NCBI GenBank assembly: GCA_946411835.1
Contig: CAMKFK010000010.1
Span: 1 to 44,786 of the forward strand
Direction: 5' to 3'
DNA: 44,786 bases
Source of the DNA: an uncultured Clostridia bacterium
GTDB lineage: Bacteria; Bacillota; Clostridia; Oscillospirales; Oscillospiraceae
The notes beneath the pieces are model-generated. The model ran no database searches. It had not been told where the DNA came from and was given only the letters and a program-made list of their open reading frames with translations. Below are positions 23,088 to 30,359 of this stretch, piece after piece; position 1 is the stretch's first letter, and every line of letters starts with the position of its first letter. The position numbers and the translations under genes are program-made.

Positions 23088-23578
23088 TTACATCAGCGGC
23101 GCCACAAACTTCATGGCAGTGCCGAGAAGCTTGTCTGATACCGAGTCCTCTCTGATACGCTCTTCTGTCACCCCCGCGCACTGGTCAAGTGTGTTCTGAA
23201 AATCCTGCTCAATATCAGGAATGCAGTCTGTACGATACAGATAGGTCGCACATTCAAAATGATGGTAAAGGCTGCGATAATCCATATTGATTGTTCCGAC
23301 AACTGCCTTCTAATCGTCGCTGATAAAGACCTTGGCATGGACAAAGCCAGGCGTATAGGTATACAGTTTCACGCCCGCGTCAATCAGTGTTTGAAAATGT
23401 GTTTTGGCCAGTGCATAAGCTGCCTTTTTGTCCGGGATTCCCGGCAGGATGATTTTCACATCGACACCACGCTGTGCTGCATATTTGAGCGCAGCTTCAA
23501 GCTCACCGTCCAAAATCAGATAAGGGGTCATGATATGGACATAATCGGTTGCCCGATTGAGGATATCCATATATAGGG
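23088..23578 (-). pseudogene. Cardiolipin synthase-like phospholipase D, 5'-truncated with in-frame TAG
   Basis: The minus-strand frame reads YMDILNRATDYVHIMTPYL, ILPGIPDKKAAYALA, FVHAKVFISDD, then TAG (23312-23310), then KAVVGTINMDYRSLYHHFE. This is the C-terminal half of a cardiolipin synthase, including the second HxKxxxxD catalytic motif (HAKVFISDD followed by GTINMDYRS). The N-terminal half, with the first HKD motif and membrane helices, is missing: an IS end begins at ~23576. Both truncation and stop codon indicate a dead gene. Confidence 0.85.
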
Positions 23579-23840
23579 TCTACTGAAAAACGAGTACAAG
23601 TCTCGGGAATCCAAAATAACGCAAAAGCCATCGCGCCAGCCGGTGGGCGACGTTCATGGCTATGATATTGAGTGCGGCTTCCGTTTTGGCGGTCTCATCC
23701 AGCTTAGACATGATGAGGTTCAGCCCCCAGCGGTGTTTGGCATTTCCGTTTCTGCCCTCAACAGTATTTCTTTCGCAGGCATCCCGGTATGCTCGTGCTT
23801 TGCCATTCCAATCCATACCCCGCCCTTGCGGCAACCTCAA
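23576..23840 (-). mobile_element. C-terminal remnant of an IS transposase (IS1182/IS5-like)
   Basis: The minus frame 23840-23580 encodes YRDACERNTVEGRNGNAKHR, then WGLNLIMSKLDETAKTEAAL and MNVAHRLARWLLRYF, the end of a DDE transposase with the conserved Glu in NTVEGRNG. GGGTCTACTGAAAAAC at 23576 is a plausible terminal inverted repeat. The 5' part and the other end are gone, replaced by the promoter region at 23825. The first ~8 codons are not transposase sequence. Confidence 0.75.
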
Positions 23841-23841
23841 G

Positions 23842-23870
23842 TTTACAAGCGCGTCCTGCTTTGCTACAAT
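23842..23870 (+). promoter_or_regulatory. Operon A promoter
   Basis: -35 TTTACA (23842-23847), exactly 17 bp, -10 TACAAT (23865-23870). The same boxes and spacing recur in copy 2 although the spacer sequence differs at several positions, which supports function. Confidence 0.8.
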
Positions 23871-23926
23871 ATTCCCGTATTTCAGGGCGGATCATTTTTA
23901 GGGCGGATCATTCTTAGGGTGGAGCT

Positions 23927-23974
23927 GTGAGACAAGGGGTTACTATACCCTTTGGGCTCCGCGTAAGACCTTGA
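23927..23974 (+). CDS. Putative 15-codon leader peptide, copy 1
   Basis: GTG start, reading (M)RQGVTIPFGLRVRP. It is identical in copy 2, where the only base change is synonymous (GTT/GTC). The AGGGTGG/GGAG sequence upstream is closer to the GTG than ideal, so translation is uncertain. The Arg-Val-Arg near its end resembles the charged-x-charged arrest motif of macrolide leader peptides; that link is speculative. Confidence 0.3.
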   Translation: MRQGVTIPFGLRVRP

Positions 23975-24000
23975 AGTGCGAAATACATACGGACCCGGAA

Positions 24001-24039
24001 GACTGTAATTACCCATAACGGGCGATTACGGTCTTTTTT
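24001..24039 (+). terminator. Intrinsic terminator ending leader copy 1
   Basis: GACTGTAATTACCC (24001-24014) pairs with GGGCGATTACGGTC (24020-24033) with two G-U pairs and one mismatch, followed by six T. It lies 38 nt before the first gene of operon A, so transcription must pass it. Confidence 0.88.
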
Positions 24040-24076
24040 GCGTCCGCAAGAAAAACGAAAGGGGCCAGCAGAATGA

Positions 24077-27000
24077 ATGTCACAAAGTAACCTGTTTCGC
24101 ATCAGCTACTACAACACAGCGCAGGAGATCCGGCTTTCCGCTTACTCGGACACCATCGTGTTCGAGGAGACGGACGGAGCAAACATCATCCGCGCCATCC
24201 GCATCGGCGGCTATCCCGAGGTCGTGCGCGCCCTGTCTGACGCCATCTACGCGGGCGGACGCTTCGATGTGGAGATCGCGGACAAGACCTACTCGTTCCA
24301 GAGCGAGAGCAAACGCTACGAGCGCCAGCTCAGCCACGACGGCGTGTACGCCGAGGCGACGCTTCTGGCGAAGGACGACGACCAAAGCGCAAAGGAGAGC
24401 AGAGACGCGGAACCGCGGGAGGAAACCGACCTTCCGCCCCGCAAATGTATCATCTTCTGTCCGAAGGATGACAAAGACCGGCTGTTCGAGGAAATCGACC
24501 GCAAGACCGCTGTGCCGCTGATCCCGGCGTTTCGGGATTACCTGCTCAGCGAGCTGGAACGGCGCGGTATCCTCCGTCGGCTGACCGTGGTATCCATCCA
24601 CGAAAAGCTCGATGCATGGGTGCTGCAATGCGAGAACGAGGACAGGAACATCGTCTCCGTGGTGGAGGACGGGCTGCGCTCCGGCGCAATCCAAATCCCC
24701 GGTGAGGTAAAAGACCCGAACGGTTTCGACGGCGTGGACAACGTCACCGGCTACCTGAACACCTTCGGCGTGACGGTGGCGCGGCGCATCCGCAGCCAGT
24801 TCGAGCCGCTGTTCGACCCTGCGGCCGCGCCGCTGTCGCAGGAGGTGCTGGACATCAACGACTTTGTCCGCGAGCACGCGGGCTATCCGCTCTACGACGC
24901 GCAGCTCGCCGTCGCCGAGGCGGTCAGACGCCAGCTGCAAAAGGACAAGTGCGCGTTCATCGTCGCGGAATGCGGCAGCGGCAAGAGCAAGATCGGCTCG
25001 GTCGCCATGCTCTCCGCGCTGTGGAGCATCCGGCACACGCGGCAAAAGACCTTCAACGTCATCCTCTGCCCGTCCCACGTCGCAAAGAAGTGGGTGCGCG
25101 AGATTGCGGAGACGCTGCCGGACACCTACGGCATGGTGGTGCGCAGCATCGCGGACTTCGACCGGCTCTATGAGCAGTACGAACGCGGAGACAGGAGTGT
25201 GTGCGCCATTCTCTCCAAGGAGAAGGCGCGCGATGGCTACATGAAGCGCCCCGCGGTGATCGCCCGCAGGCGAGCGCACAGCGCGACGGAGTTCCTCTGC
25301 CCGGACTGCATGAGCAGGATCGAGGTGCCGCTGAGCAGCGACGAGCCGGACTATCTCGTTCCGGCGACCCAGCACCACTTCCGCAAGGAGAACCGGAAGA
25401 ACCACAAGTGTCCCGCCTGTGGCTCGATACTGTGGACGGCGGTGAATCCCGACGAGCAGTCCGACTGGGTCAAGCTCGGCGGCTACGGCTGGGTGTACCG
25501 TCACGCGGCATGGGAGCACTTCGAGAAAACGAAAAACGAAGCGGTGCTGGAAAAGCTCCGCGAAATCCACCAAAACCCCGATGCGCCTTATCGCACGGTC
25601 GGCGCGTGCCGCCGCTATCCGCTCAGCTCCTACATCAAGCGGAAGTACGGCGGCAGGATCGACTGTCTGATCGCGGACGAGCTGCACCAGTACAACAACG
25701 ACAGCGGACAGGGCGACGCCATGGGCGAGATCTTCGCCGCGGCGCGGAAGTTCATCGGCATGACCGCGACGCTCATCAACGGCTACGCCTCGGGCATCTT
25801 TCATCTGCTCTACCGCACGATGCCGGGCCTGATGGTGCGGGACGGCAAACCCTACGCAAGTCCCGGAGACTTCAATTCGGAGTACGGCGTGGAGCAGGTC
25901 ATCTACGAGGAAGCCGACCCGGACTACGCCTCAAACCGCAGGGCGACGAAATCCGACCGTCGCGTAAAGCAGCTGCCGGGCGTCTCACCGCTGGTATTCT
26001 CCCGCTTCCTGCTGGAAAAGACGGCGTTCCTCTCCCTGAACGATATGGGAAAGGAGCTGCCGGACTACGAGGAGATCCCCGTCGCGGTACACATGGAGCC
26101 GGAGGTCAGAAAGGCGTATGAGCAGACGCAGAAGGTGCTGCAAAGCGTTCTCAAAAGCGACCGGCGCGTGGCGCAGAAGATCCTGTCCGCGTACCTGAAC
26201 CTGCTGACGGTCTATCCCGACCAGCCCTATGACCAGCCGCCCATCCTGCATCCCATCACAGGCAACCCCATCGTGGAACCGCCGAGCGTCGGCGACTTCG
26301 ACACGCTGGGCAAAAAGGAAACGGCGGTGCTGGAGGTCGTACAGCGGAAGATTGCGGCGGGCGAACACGTCCTGATCTACACGAGCTGGGTGCGCAGCGA
26401 CTCGCAGAAGAAGCTGCACAAACTTTTGACGGAAAGCGGCATCCATACGGAGATCATGAGCGAGAAGGTCAGACCGGACGAACGCGAGGACTGGGTGCAA
26501 AAGCGCCTCGCCGCCGGGATGCAGGTGATGATCACGAACCCGTCTCTGGTGGAAACGGGACTCGACCTCAATACCTTCACGACGCTGATCTTCTACAGCA
26601 TGGGCTACAAGCTCTTCACGCTGCGGCAGGCATCGCGCCGGAGCTGGCGCATCAACCAGACCGCGCCGAAGGTGGAGGTCTACCTGTTCTATTATGCCGA
26701 CACCATGCAGCACAAGGCGATGAAGCTTATGGCGTCCAAGCTGGCGGTCGCGGGGCTGATCGAAGGATCGTTCTCGGAAGAGGGCCTCGCCGCCATGAGT
26801 GACGTGAAGGACATGACCTCGCAGATGGCAAAGGAGCTGATGCTGGGCATCCGGGACAACGTGGAGGACGTCGCGGCGGCATTTCGGAAAATGGCGATCA
26901 TCAATCCCAACCGCCACACGACGAAACAGCCGGAGACGCAGGAGAAGCCAAGCCGTGCCGCCGTTGCCGTACTTCCAACACAGAGAAGCGGCGCGGAATT

Positions 27001-27106
27001 GGCGTCGATGTACGCCTCTCTTTTGGAGGCGCAGAGCAGAAAACGGAAGCCGAAGAAGTGCGTCGTGGATGAAAACCAACTGACGATCTTCGACTTCGTG
27101 GCGTAA
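24077..27106 (+). CDS. SF2 (DEAD/SNF2-like) helicase with zinc-ribbon insertion
   Basis: 1009 residues. The ATG at 24077 is preferred; an overlapping ATG at 24073 opens only five codons. An N-terminal ~280-residue region is unassigned. The helicase core has Walker A CGSGKSK (around 299), IADELHQ as motif II (around 533), GMTAT as motif III (around 560), and a C-terminal domain with VLIYTSWVRSD, TNPSLVETGLDL and the arginine-finger motif QASRRSWRINQ. A zinc ribbon (CPDC ... CPAC, about 412-452) interrupts the first RecA domain. The C-terminus ends DENQLTIFDFVA, and its QLTIFDF resembles a beta-clamp-binding motif, notable because a clamp gene follows. Probable role: element DNA replication or processing. 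Confidence 0.8.
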   Translation: MSQSNLFRISYYNTAQEIRLSAYSDTIVFEETDGANIIRAIRIGGYPEVVRALSDAIYAGGRFDVEIADKTYSFQSESKRYERQLSHDGVYAEATLLAKDDDQSAKESRDAEPREETDLPPRKCIIFCPKDDKDRLFEEIDRKTAVPLIPAFRDYLLSELERRGILRRLTVVSIHEKLDAWVLQCENEDRNIVSVVEDGLRSGAIQIPGEVKDPNGFDGVDNVTGYLNTFGVTVARRIRSQFEPLFDPAAAPLSQEVLDINDFVREHAGYPLYDAQLAVAEAVRRQLQKDKCAFIVAECGSGKSKIGSVAMLSALWSIRHTRQKTFNVILCPSHVAKKWVREIAETLPDTYGMVVRSIADFDRLYEQYERGDRSVCAILSKEKARDGYMKRPAVIARRRAHSATEFLCPDCMSRIEVPLSSDEPDYLVPATQHHFRKENRKNHKCPACGSILWTAVNPDEQSDWVKLGGYGWVYRHAAWEHFEKTKNEAVLEKLREIHQNPDAPYRTVGACRRYPLSSYIKRKYGGRIDCLIADELHQYNNDSGQGDAMGEIFAAARKFIGMTATLINGYASGIFHLLYRTMPGLMVRDGKPYASPGDFNSEYGVEQVIYEEADPDYASNRRATKSDRRVKQLPGVSPLVFSRFLLEKTAFLSLNDMGKELPDYEEIPVAVHMEPEVRKAYEQTQKVLQSVLKSDRRVAQKILSAYLNLLTVYPDQPYDQPPILHPITGNPIVEPPSVGDFDTLGKKETAVLEVVQRKIAAGEHVLIYTSWVRSDSQKKLHKLLTESGIHTEIMSEKVRPDEREDWVQKRLAAGMQVMITNPSLVETGLDLNTFTTLIFYSMGYKLFTLRQASRRSWRINQTAPKVEVYLFYYADTMQHKAMKLMASKLAVAGLIEGSFSEEGLAAMSDVKDMTSQMAKELMLGIRDNVEDVAAAFRKMAIINPNRHTTKQPETQEKPSRAAVAVLPTQRSGAELASMYASLLEAQSRKRKPKKCVVDENQLTIFDFVA

Positions 27107-27117
27107 AGGAGTGAACC

Positions 27118-28323
27118 ATGGAATTCACAGCGAACAGAGAAGAACTGCTGTCCGCCGCGCAGGACGCGCTGGCAGTCTGCCCCGCAAAATCCCCGCTGCC
27201 GGAATTGGATTGCGCCTTTCTCGCAACGGAGGACGGCAAGCTGACCGTGGCGGGCGGCAACCTGCAAGTCGCGCTGGAGCGGCGCATTCCCGCAACCATC
27301 ACCGAGGATGGTGCCGCCATCATCGACGCGCAGCTGCTGGTCGATATGCTCCGCCGCCTCGCGGGCGATACGGTCACGATCAAGCGGAACAGCAACGGCT
27401 ATCTGGAGCTGACCTCCGGCGAGGCGTTCTACGGCGTCAGCACGCTGGACAGCGCAAAATACCCGCGGCTGGATATCCCGTTCCCGGAGGACACGGTCGG
27501 CGTGACCGGCATACCGACGCTGGCGAAGCGGACGGTATTCGCCGTCTCGGAGACGGACGACAAGCCGCTGATGAAGTGCGTGCATCTTACGTTCAGCGCG
27601 GACGGCCTGTGCGCCGTCGGCAGCGACAGCTTCCGCATCGCGGCGGCAAAGGGCGAGAGCAGGAGCAAAGCGACGACGGAGCTGCTGATCCCGGCGGACT
27701 CGCTGGCGAAGCTGGCGAGGCTCGTCGGGAACAAGGACGAGCTGCGCGTCGGAATGACGGGCAATACGGTCGTGTTCATGAAAGAGGACTTCCTCTTTTC
27801 GGCGCGGCTGATGCAGGGACAGTATTTTGACAGCGCCAAGCTGCTCTCAAGCGTCCGGCCGAGCTTCATCGTGCTGACCGACGCGGCGCTGCTGCGCGAC
27901 GCCATGTCCTCGGTCTATGCCGTGATCGGCGAGCACAACCGCTTCAGCCTGAGCTTTGACGGCTCGCGCCTGCGCATGACCTGCGAGAGCGAGTACGGCG
28001 CATCGACTAAGGAGCTTGACACCGTGCCGCTGTCCGGCAATCCCGCCGGAACCTTCTGGTACAACCCGGAAAAGCTGTTGGAATGCTTCCGGGCGCTGGG
28101 CGGGACGATGATGCTCAAGACGGCGGCGAACGGGATGCTCGTCATGGAAACGGACGAGCTGACCTGCCTGCAAGTCCCGACGCGGGAGCCGAAGGCGGTG
28201 GAGCGCATCGCCGTGCGGCAGAGAGCGGTGAAGGAGACGCCCGAGAAGAAGCCCGCGAAGGAGGCGAAGCCCAAGGGCAAGCGCAAGAAGAAAGAGCCCG
28301 CCGAGGAATCCAAGGCGGCGTAA
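27118..28323 (+). CDS. DNA polymerase III beta subunit-like sliding clamp
   Basis: 401 residues with AAAGGAG before the ATG. It shows the DnaN three-domain layout: MEFTANREELLSAAQDALAV at the start, GVSTLDSAKYPRLDIP at the end of domain 1, FAVSETDDKPLMKCVHLTF and VGSDSFRIAAAK in domain 2, and FSLSFDGSRLRMTCESEYG in domain 3. The last ~55 residues are a Lys/Arg/Glu/Pro tail not found in host clamps. An element-borne clamp could recruit polymerase or the preceding helicase, whose QLTIFDF end suits clamp binding. Twelve nt separate the two genes. Confidence 0.85.
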   Translation: MEFTANREELLSAAQDALAVCPAKSPLPELDCAFLATEDGKLTVAGGNLQVALERRIPATITEDGAAIIDAQLLVDMLRRLAGDTVTIKRNSNGYLELTSGEAFYGVSTLDSAKYPRLDIPFPEDTVGVTGIPTLAKRTVFAVSETDDKPLMKCVHLTFSADGLCAVGSDSFRIAAAKGESRSKATTELLIPADSLAKLARLVGNKDELRVGMTGNTVVFMKEDFLFSARLMQGQYFDSAKLLSSVRPSFIVLTDAALLRDAMSSVYAVIGEHNRFSLSFDGSRLRMTCESEYGASTKELDTVPLSGNPAGTFWYNPEKLLECFRALGGTMMLKTAANGMLVMETDELTCLQVPTREPKAVERIAVRQRAVKETPEKKPAKEAKPKGKRKKKEPAEESKAA

Positions 28324-28341
28324 ACAGGAGGTGAAGCGATC

Positions 28342-28737
28342 TTGAAAAGACCGGAGATCTGCCGCTACTGCGGCGGCATCATCCGCCTTGTTCCCGCGTC
28401 CAGCGTGTACGGCGCGTCCGCGCATCGTCTGGGGCTGGAACAGGAAAGCCTTTACCAGTGCCAGAACTGCAACGCCCGCGTCGGCTGCCACAAGGGGACG
28501 ACAAAGCCCCTCGGCAACGTGGCGAACGAGGCGCTGCGGCTCAAACGCATCGAAACCCATCATATCTTTGACGCTTTCTGGACGTCCCGCCACATGACGC
28601 GGGCGAACGCCTACCGATGGCTGTCCCAGCAGATGCGGCTTCCGGCAAAGGAGACCCACATCGGCGGCTTTGAGATGGATCAATGCCAGATGGTGATCGA
28701 CCTCTGCACCGAAGCGGCCGGAGAGGAGGCGGCGTGA
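28342..28737 (+). CDS. Zinc-finger protein (DUF3268-like)
   Basis: 131 residues from a TTG with AGGAGGTGAAGCGATC upstream. A CRYCGG pair near residue 7 and CQNCNARVGCH around residues 35-45 form a zinc site, followed by a helical region with HHIFDAFWTS, MTRANAYRWLSQQM and HIGGFEMDQC. The pattern fits the small zinc-finger-containing family recalled as PF11672, found in phages and mobile elements. DNA or RNA binding is likely; function unknown. Part of operon A; its stop is one base before the next ATG. Confidence 0.65.
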   Translation: MKRPEICRYCGGIIRLVPASSVYGASAHRLGLEQESLYQCQNCNARVGCHKGTTKPLGNVANEALRLKRIETHHIFDAFWTSRHMTRANAYRWLSQQMRLPAKETHIGGFEMDQCQMVIDLCTEAAGEEAA

Positions 28738-28738
28738 T

Positions 28739-28927
28739 ATGGGAGAGCACGAAAAGCGTCCGTACCGCATCAACTATCAGGAGTCGGATGGAACGACCGG
28801 CAGCTATTATGTCGCTGCAACGAACAGGCTTGACGCGCTGGCGGACTTTCGCCTGCGGACGAATCACGACGTTGAAACGGTCTGTTCCGTCGAGGTACGG
28901 GTCGGGAACGAGTGGAAGCCGACATGA
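28739..28927 (+). CDS. Small conserved hypothetical protein
   Basis: 62 residues, packed between its neighbours: ATG one base after the previous stop and a 4-nt overlap with the next gene. The reading MGEHEKRPYRINYQESDG continues with TGSYYVAATNRLDALADF and ends VEVRVGNEWKPT, a compact alpha/beta fold without Cys or membrane segments. Coupled translation supports a real gene. No family is recognised. Confidence 0.6.
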   Translation: MGEHEKRPYRINYQESDGTTGSYYVAATNRLDALADFRLRTNHDVETVCSVEVRVGNEWKPT

Positions 28928-29682
28928 AACATATCGCAAGCTGTTCGTTTGGAAAGGACAGTATGGCTACGGTGTTGCTGGCGCTGGAACATGGAGAACC
29001 GCTGGACGAGGTCGCCTACTGTGAGGTGATGTTCGACGAATACACCTCCGGCGAGACGCCGGAGCACAGGGATTTCATTCTTGACTGCGCGATCCCGTTT
29101 CTGGAACGCAACGGTATCAGGGTGATCGTCCTGCGCTCGCCGATGACCTATCTTCAGTCGTTCTACCGCATCCTGCAAAAAGGTCCGAATGCCGGAAAGC
29201 TCAACGCCTGGCCGCTGTGCGGACGGTGTTGTATCCAGCGGGACTGCAAGCTACCGCCCATCAAGGCGTACAGAAAAACGCTTAGAGAGGACTGCGTACA
29301 GTATATCGGTATTGCGGCAGACGAAGGCGAACGGCTCGCACGATTGGACGGCGTAAGAAAGATGTCGCTGTTGGCAAAGTACGGGAAGACAGAGAAGGAC
29401 GCCGCTGAGCTGTGCAAGAAGGCGGGCTTGCTCTCGCCGGTCTATCGCTTTGCCAAGCGGAACGGCTGCTTCTTCTGCCCGAACGCGAGCATGAACGAGC
29501 TTCGGCATCTGTACGACCGTCACCCTGACCTGTGGAGCAAGCTGATAGCGTGTCAGAACGCGCCCAACAAGGCGACCGAACGGTTCAATCGCAGCTATCG
29601 CATCGACGAGCTGGACGAACGGTTCTGCGCGGAGCGGGCACAGCTCAACCTGTTTGACGGAAACTGGAATCAGGCGGCATAG
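28924..29682 (+). CDS. PAPS-reductase-family PP-loop protein
   Basis: 252 residues from an ATG overlapping the previous stop. The PP-loop SFGKDS (residues 8-13) binds the pyrophosphate of an adenylated nucleotide. Two cysteine groups, CGRCC with a following RDC (about 99-107) and GCFFCP (about 181-186), suggest an iron-sulfur or zinc site. This matches phosphoadenosine phosphosulfate reductase-like proteins such as DndC-type adenylating enzymes, common on mobile elements. No DndA/DndD/DndE partner is present here, so DNA phosphorothioation cannot be concluded. A nucleotide- or DNA-modifying role linked to element maintenance is possible. Confidence 0.75.
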   Translation: MKHIASCSFGKDSMATVLLALEHGEPLDEVAYCEVMFDEYTSGETPEHRDFILDCAIPFLERNGIRVIVLRSPMTYLQSFYRILQKGPNAGKLNAWPLCGRCCIQRDCKLPPIKAYRKTLREDCVQYIGIAADEGERLARLDGVRKMSLLAKYGKTEKDAAELCKKAGLLSPVYRFAKRNGCFFCPNASMNELRHLYDRHPDLWSKLIACQNAPNKATERFNRSYRIDELDERFCAERAQLNLFDGNWNQAA

Positions 29683-29700
29683 ACGCAAGGAGGTTGATAC

Positions 29701-29973
29701 ATGAAAACCGGCTTGTATGTTGTAACGCAGGCGATCGAGACCTGCGGAAAAAGTATGGAGATTGTATCTCCGACGGAGCAGCAGGGCGGCGTATTCGAGG
29801 ACGGGACGCTCGCCTTGCGGGAGATCCTCAAGGGAAACGACGGCGAAGCCATGCCTGACCGTTTCCTCTACGCGGCGAGTTTCGAGGACGGCGAGCTCAG
29901 GCTGGGCAAGCTGATTTTCGGGCTTGGCTATGACCGGGCGGAAAACCGCGTAAGAATACTGTTTCAACTATAA
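29701..29973 (+). CDS. Small conserved hypothetical protein
   Basis: 90 residues with AAGGAGG 7 bases before the ATG, within operon A. It reads MKTGLYVVTQAIETCGKSME, with GGVFEDGTLALREILKGND in the middle and LGKLIFGLGYDRAENRVRI near the end. Mostly beta, soluble, one Cys. No recognised family. Its position between the PP-loop protein and the sigma-like protein is the only functional hint. Confidence 0.65.
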   Translation: MKTGLYVVTQAIETCGKSMEIVSPTEQQGGVFEDGTLALREILKGNDGEAMPDRFLYAASFEDGELRLGKLIFGLGYDRAENRVRILFQL

Positions 29974-29990
29974 AAAAGGAGAGAAACACA

Positions 29991-30359
29991 ATGAAAGCCA
30001 ATTTTACGATTGCGGAGCGCAACGACGTTGTGGAGCGTTGCCTCCCCCTGATCGACCGCGTGATGGATTGCCACCGCGACATCATCAAGGCCGCCCGCAT
30101 GGAGCGGGACGACGTCTATCAGCAGCTCGCCGAACGGCTGATTTGCGCTGTGGACGCCTACGTTCCCGCAAAGGGCGCGCTGGAGGGTTACCTCGAAACA
30201 CAACTGGAGCGCGAGCTGTTCAACTGCGCGCACCCGCGCCGTCTCTATGGCATGACGGACGCGCCGCTCGCGCTGCGCAAGAACCGCGTGGTCTCGCTCG
30301 ACATGATGCGCGAGGACACGGCGGAACGGGAATGCGAAACGGACGGTGTCGCCGCATGA
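29991..30359 (+). CDS. Sigma-70 region 2-like protein
   Basis: 122 residues with AGGAG before the ATG. The block ERDDVYQQLAERLICAVDAY followed by GALEGYLETQLEREL resembles sigma-70 region 2 (D-x-x-Q-E-x-x-x-L-x-x-A-x-x-x-x ... G-x-x-x-x-Y). There is no clear region 4, so it is shorter than a usual ECF factor. It may be a degenerate sigma factor or an RNA-polymerase-binding regulator for element promoters such as the duplicated leader promoter; this is inference. It overlaps the MoxR gene by 4 nt. Confidence 0.55.
   Translation: MKANFTIAERNDVVERCLPLIDRVMDCHRDIIKAARMERDDVYQQLAERLICAVDAYVPAKGALEGYLETQLERELFNCAHPRRLYGMTDAPLALRKNRVVSLDMMREDTAERECETDGVAA

Larger units (their letters stand above)
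23877..24039 (+). ncRNA. Structured attenuator-like leader RNA, copy 1
   Basis: Predicted transcript of ~163 nt from the promoter to the terminator. It has AGGGCGGATCATTTTT and AGGGCGGATCATTCTT in tandem, then AGGGTGGAGC (23884-23925). A 7-bp stem GTGGAGC/GCTCCGC (23919-23925, 23956-23962) encloses AAGGG/CCCTT (23934-23938, 23948-23952). AAGACC (23965-23970) can pair with GGTCTT (24031-24036) of the terminator, an alternative to terminator folding. It is either a small RNA or a cis-acting attenuator of operon A. Confidence 0.6.
23825..24060 (+). repeat. Long direct repeat, copy 1 (promoter-leader-terminator)
   Basis: About 236 bp, roughly 93-94% identical by eye to 39467-39702. The core from TATTTCAGGGCGG to GAAGTGCGAAA (~105 nt) differs at one base only, while the promoter spacer has diverged more. 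It lies directly before operon A (24077). An inverted repeat CTTGCGG-CAA-CCTCAAG (23825-23841, one mismatch) abuts the -35. Confidence 0.92.

Noticed and set aside
24080-25804. 574-codon open frame on the minus strand under the helicase
   Set aside because: Composition typical of an antisense shadow; the opposite strand encodes clear helicase motifs.
28924-29682. DNA phosphorothioation (Dnd) system
   Set aside because: Only a DndC-like PP-loop protein is present; no cysteine desulfurase, DndD or DndE nearby.
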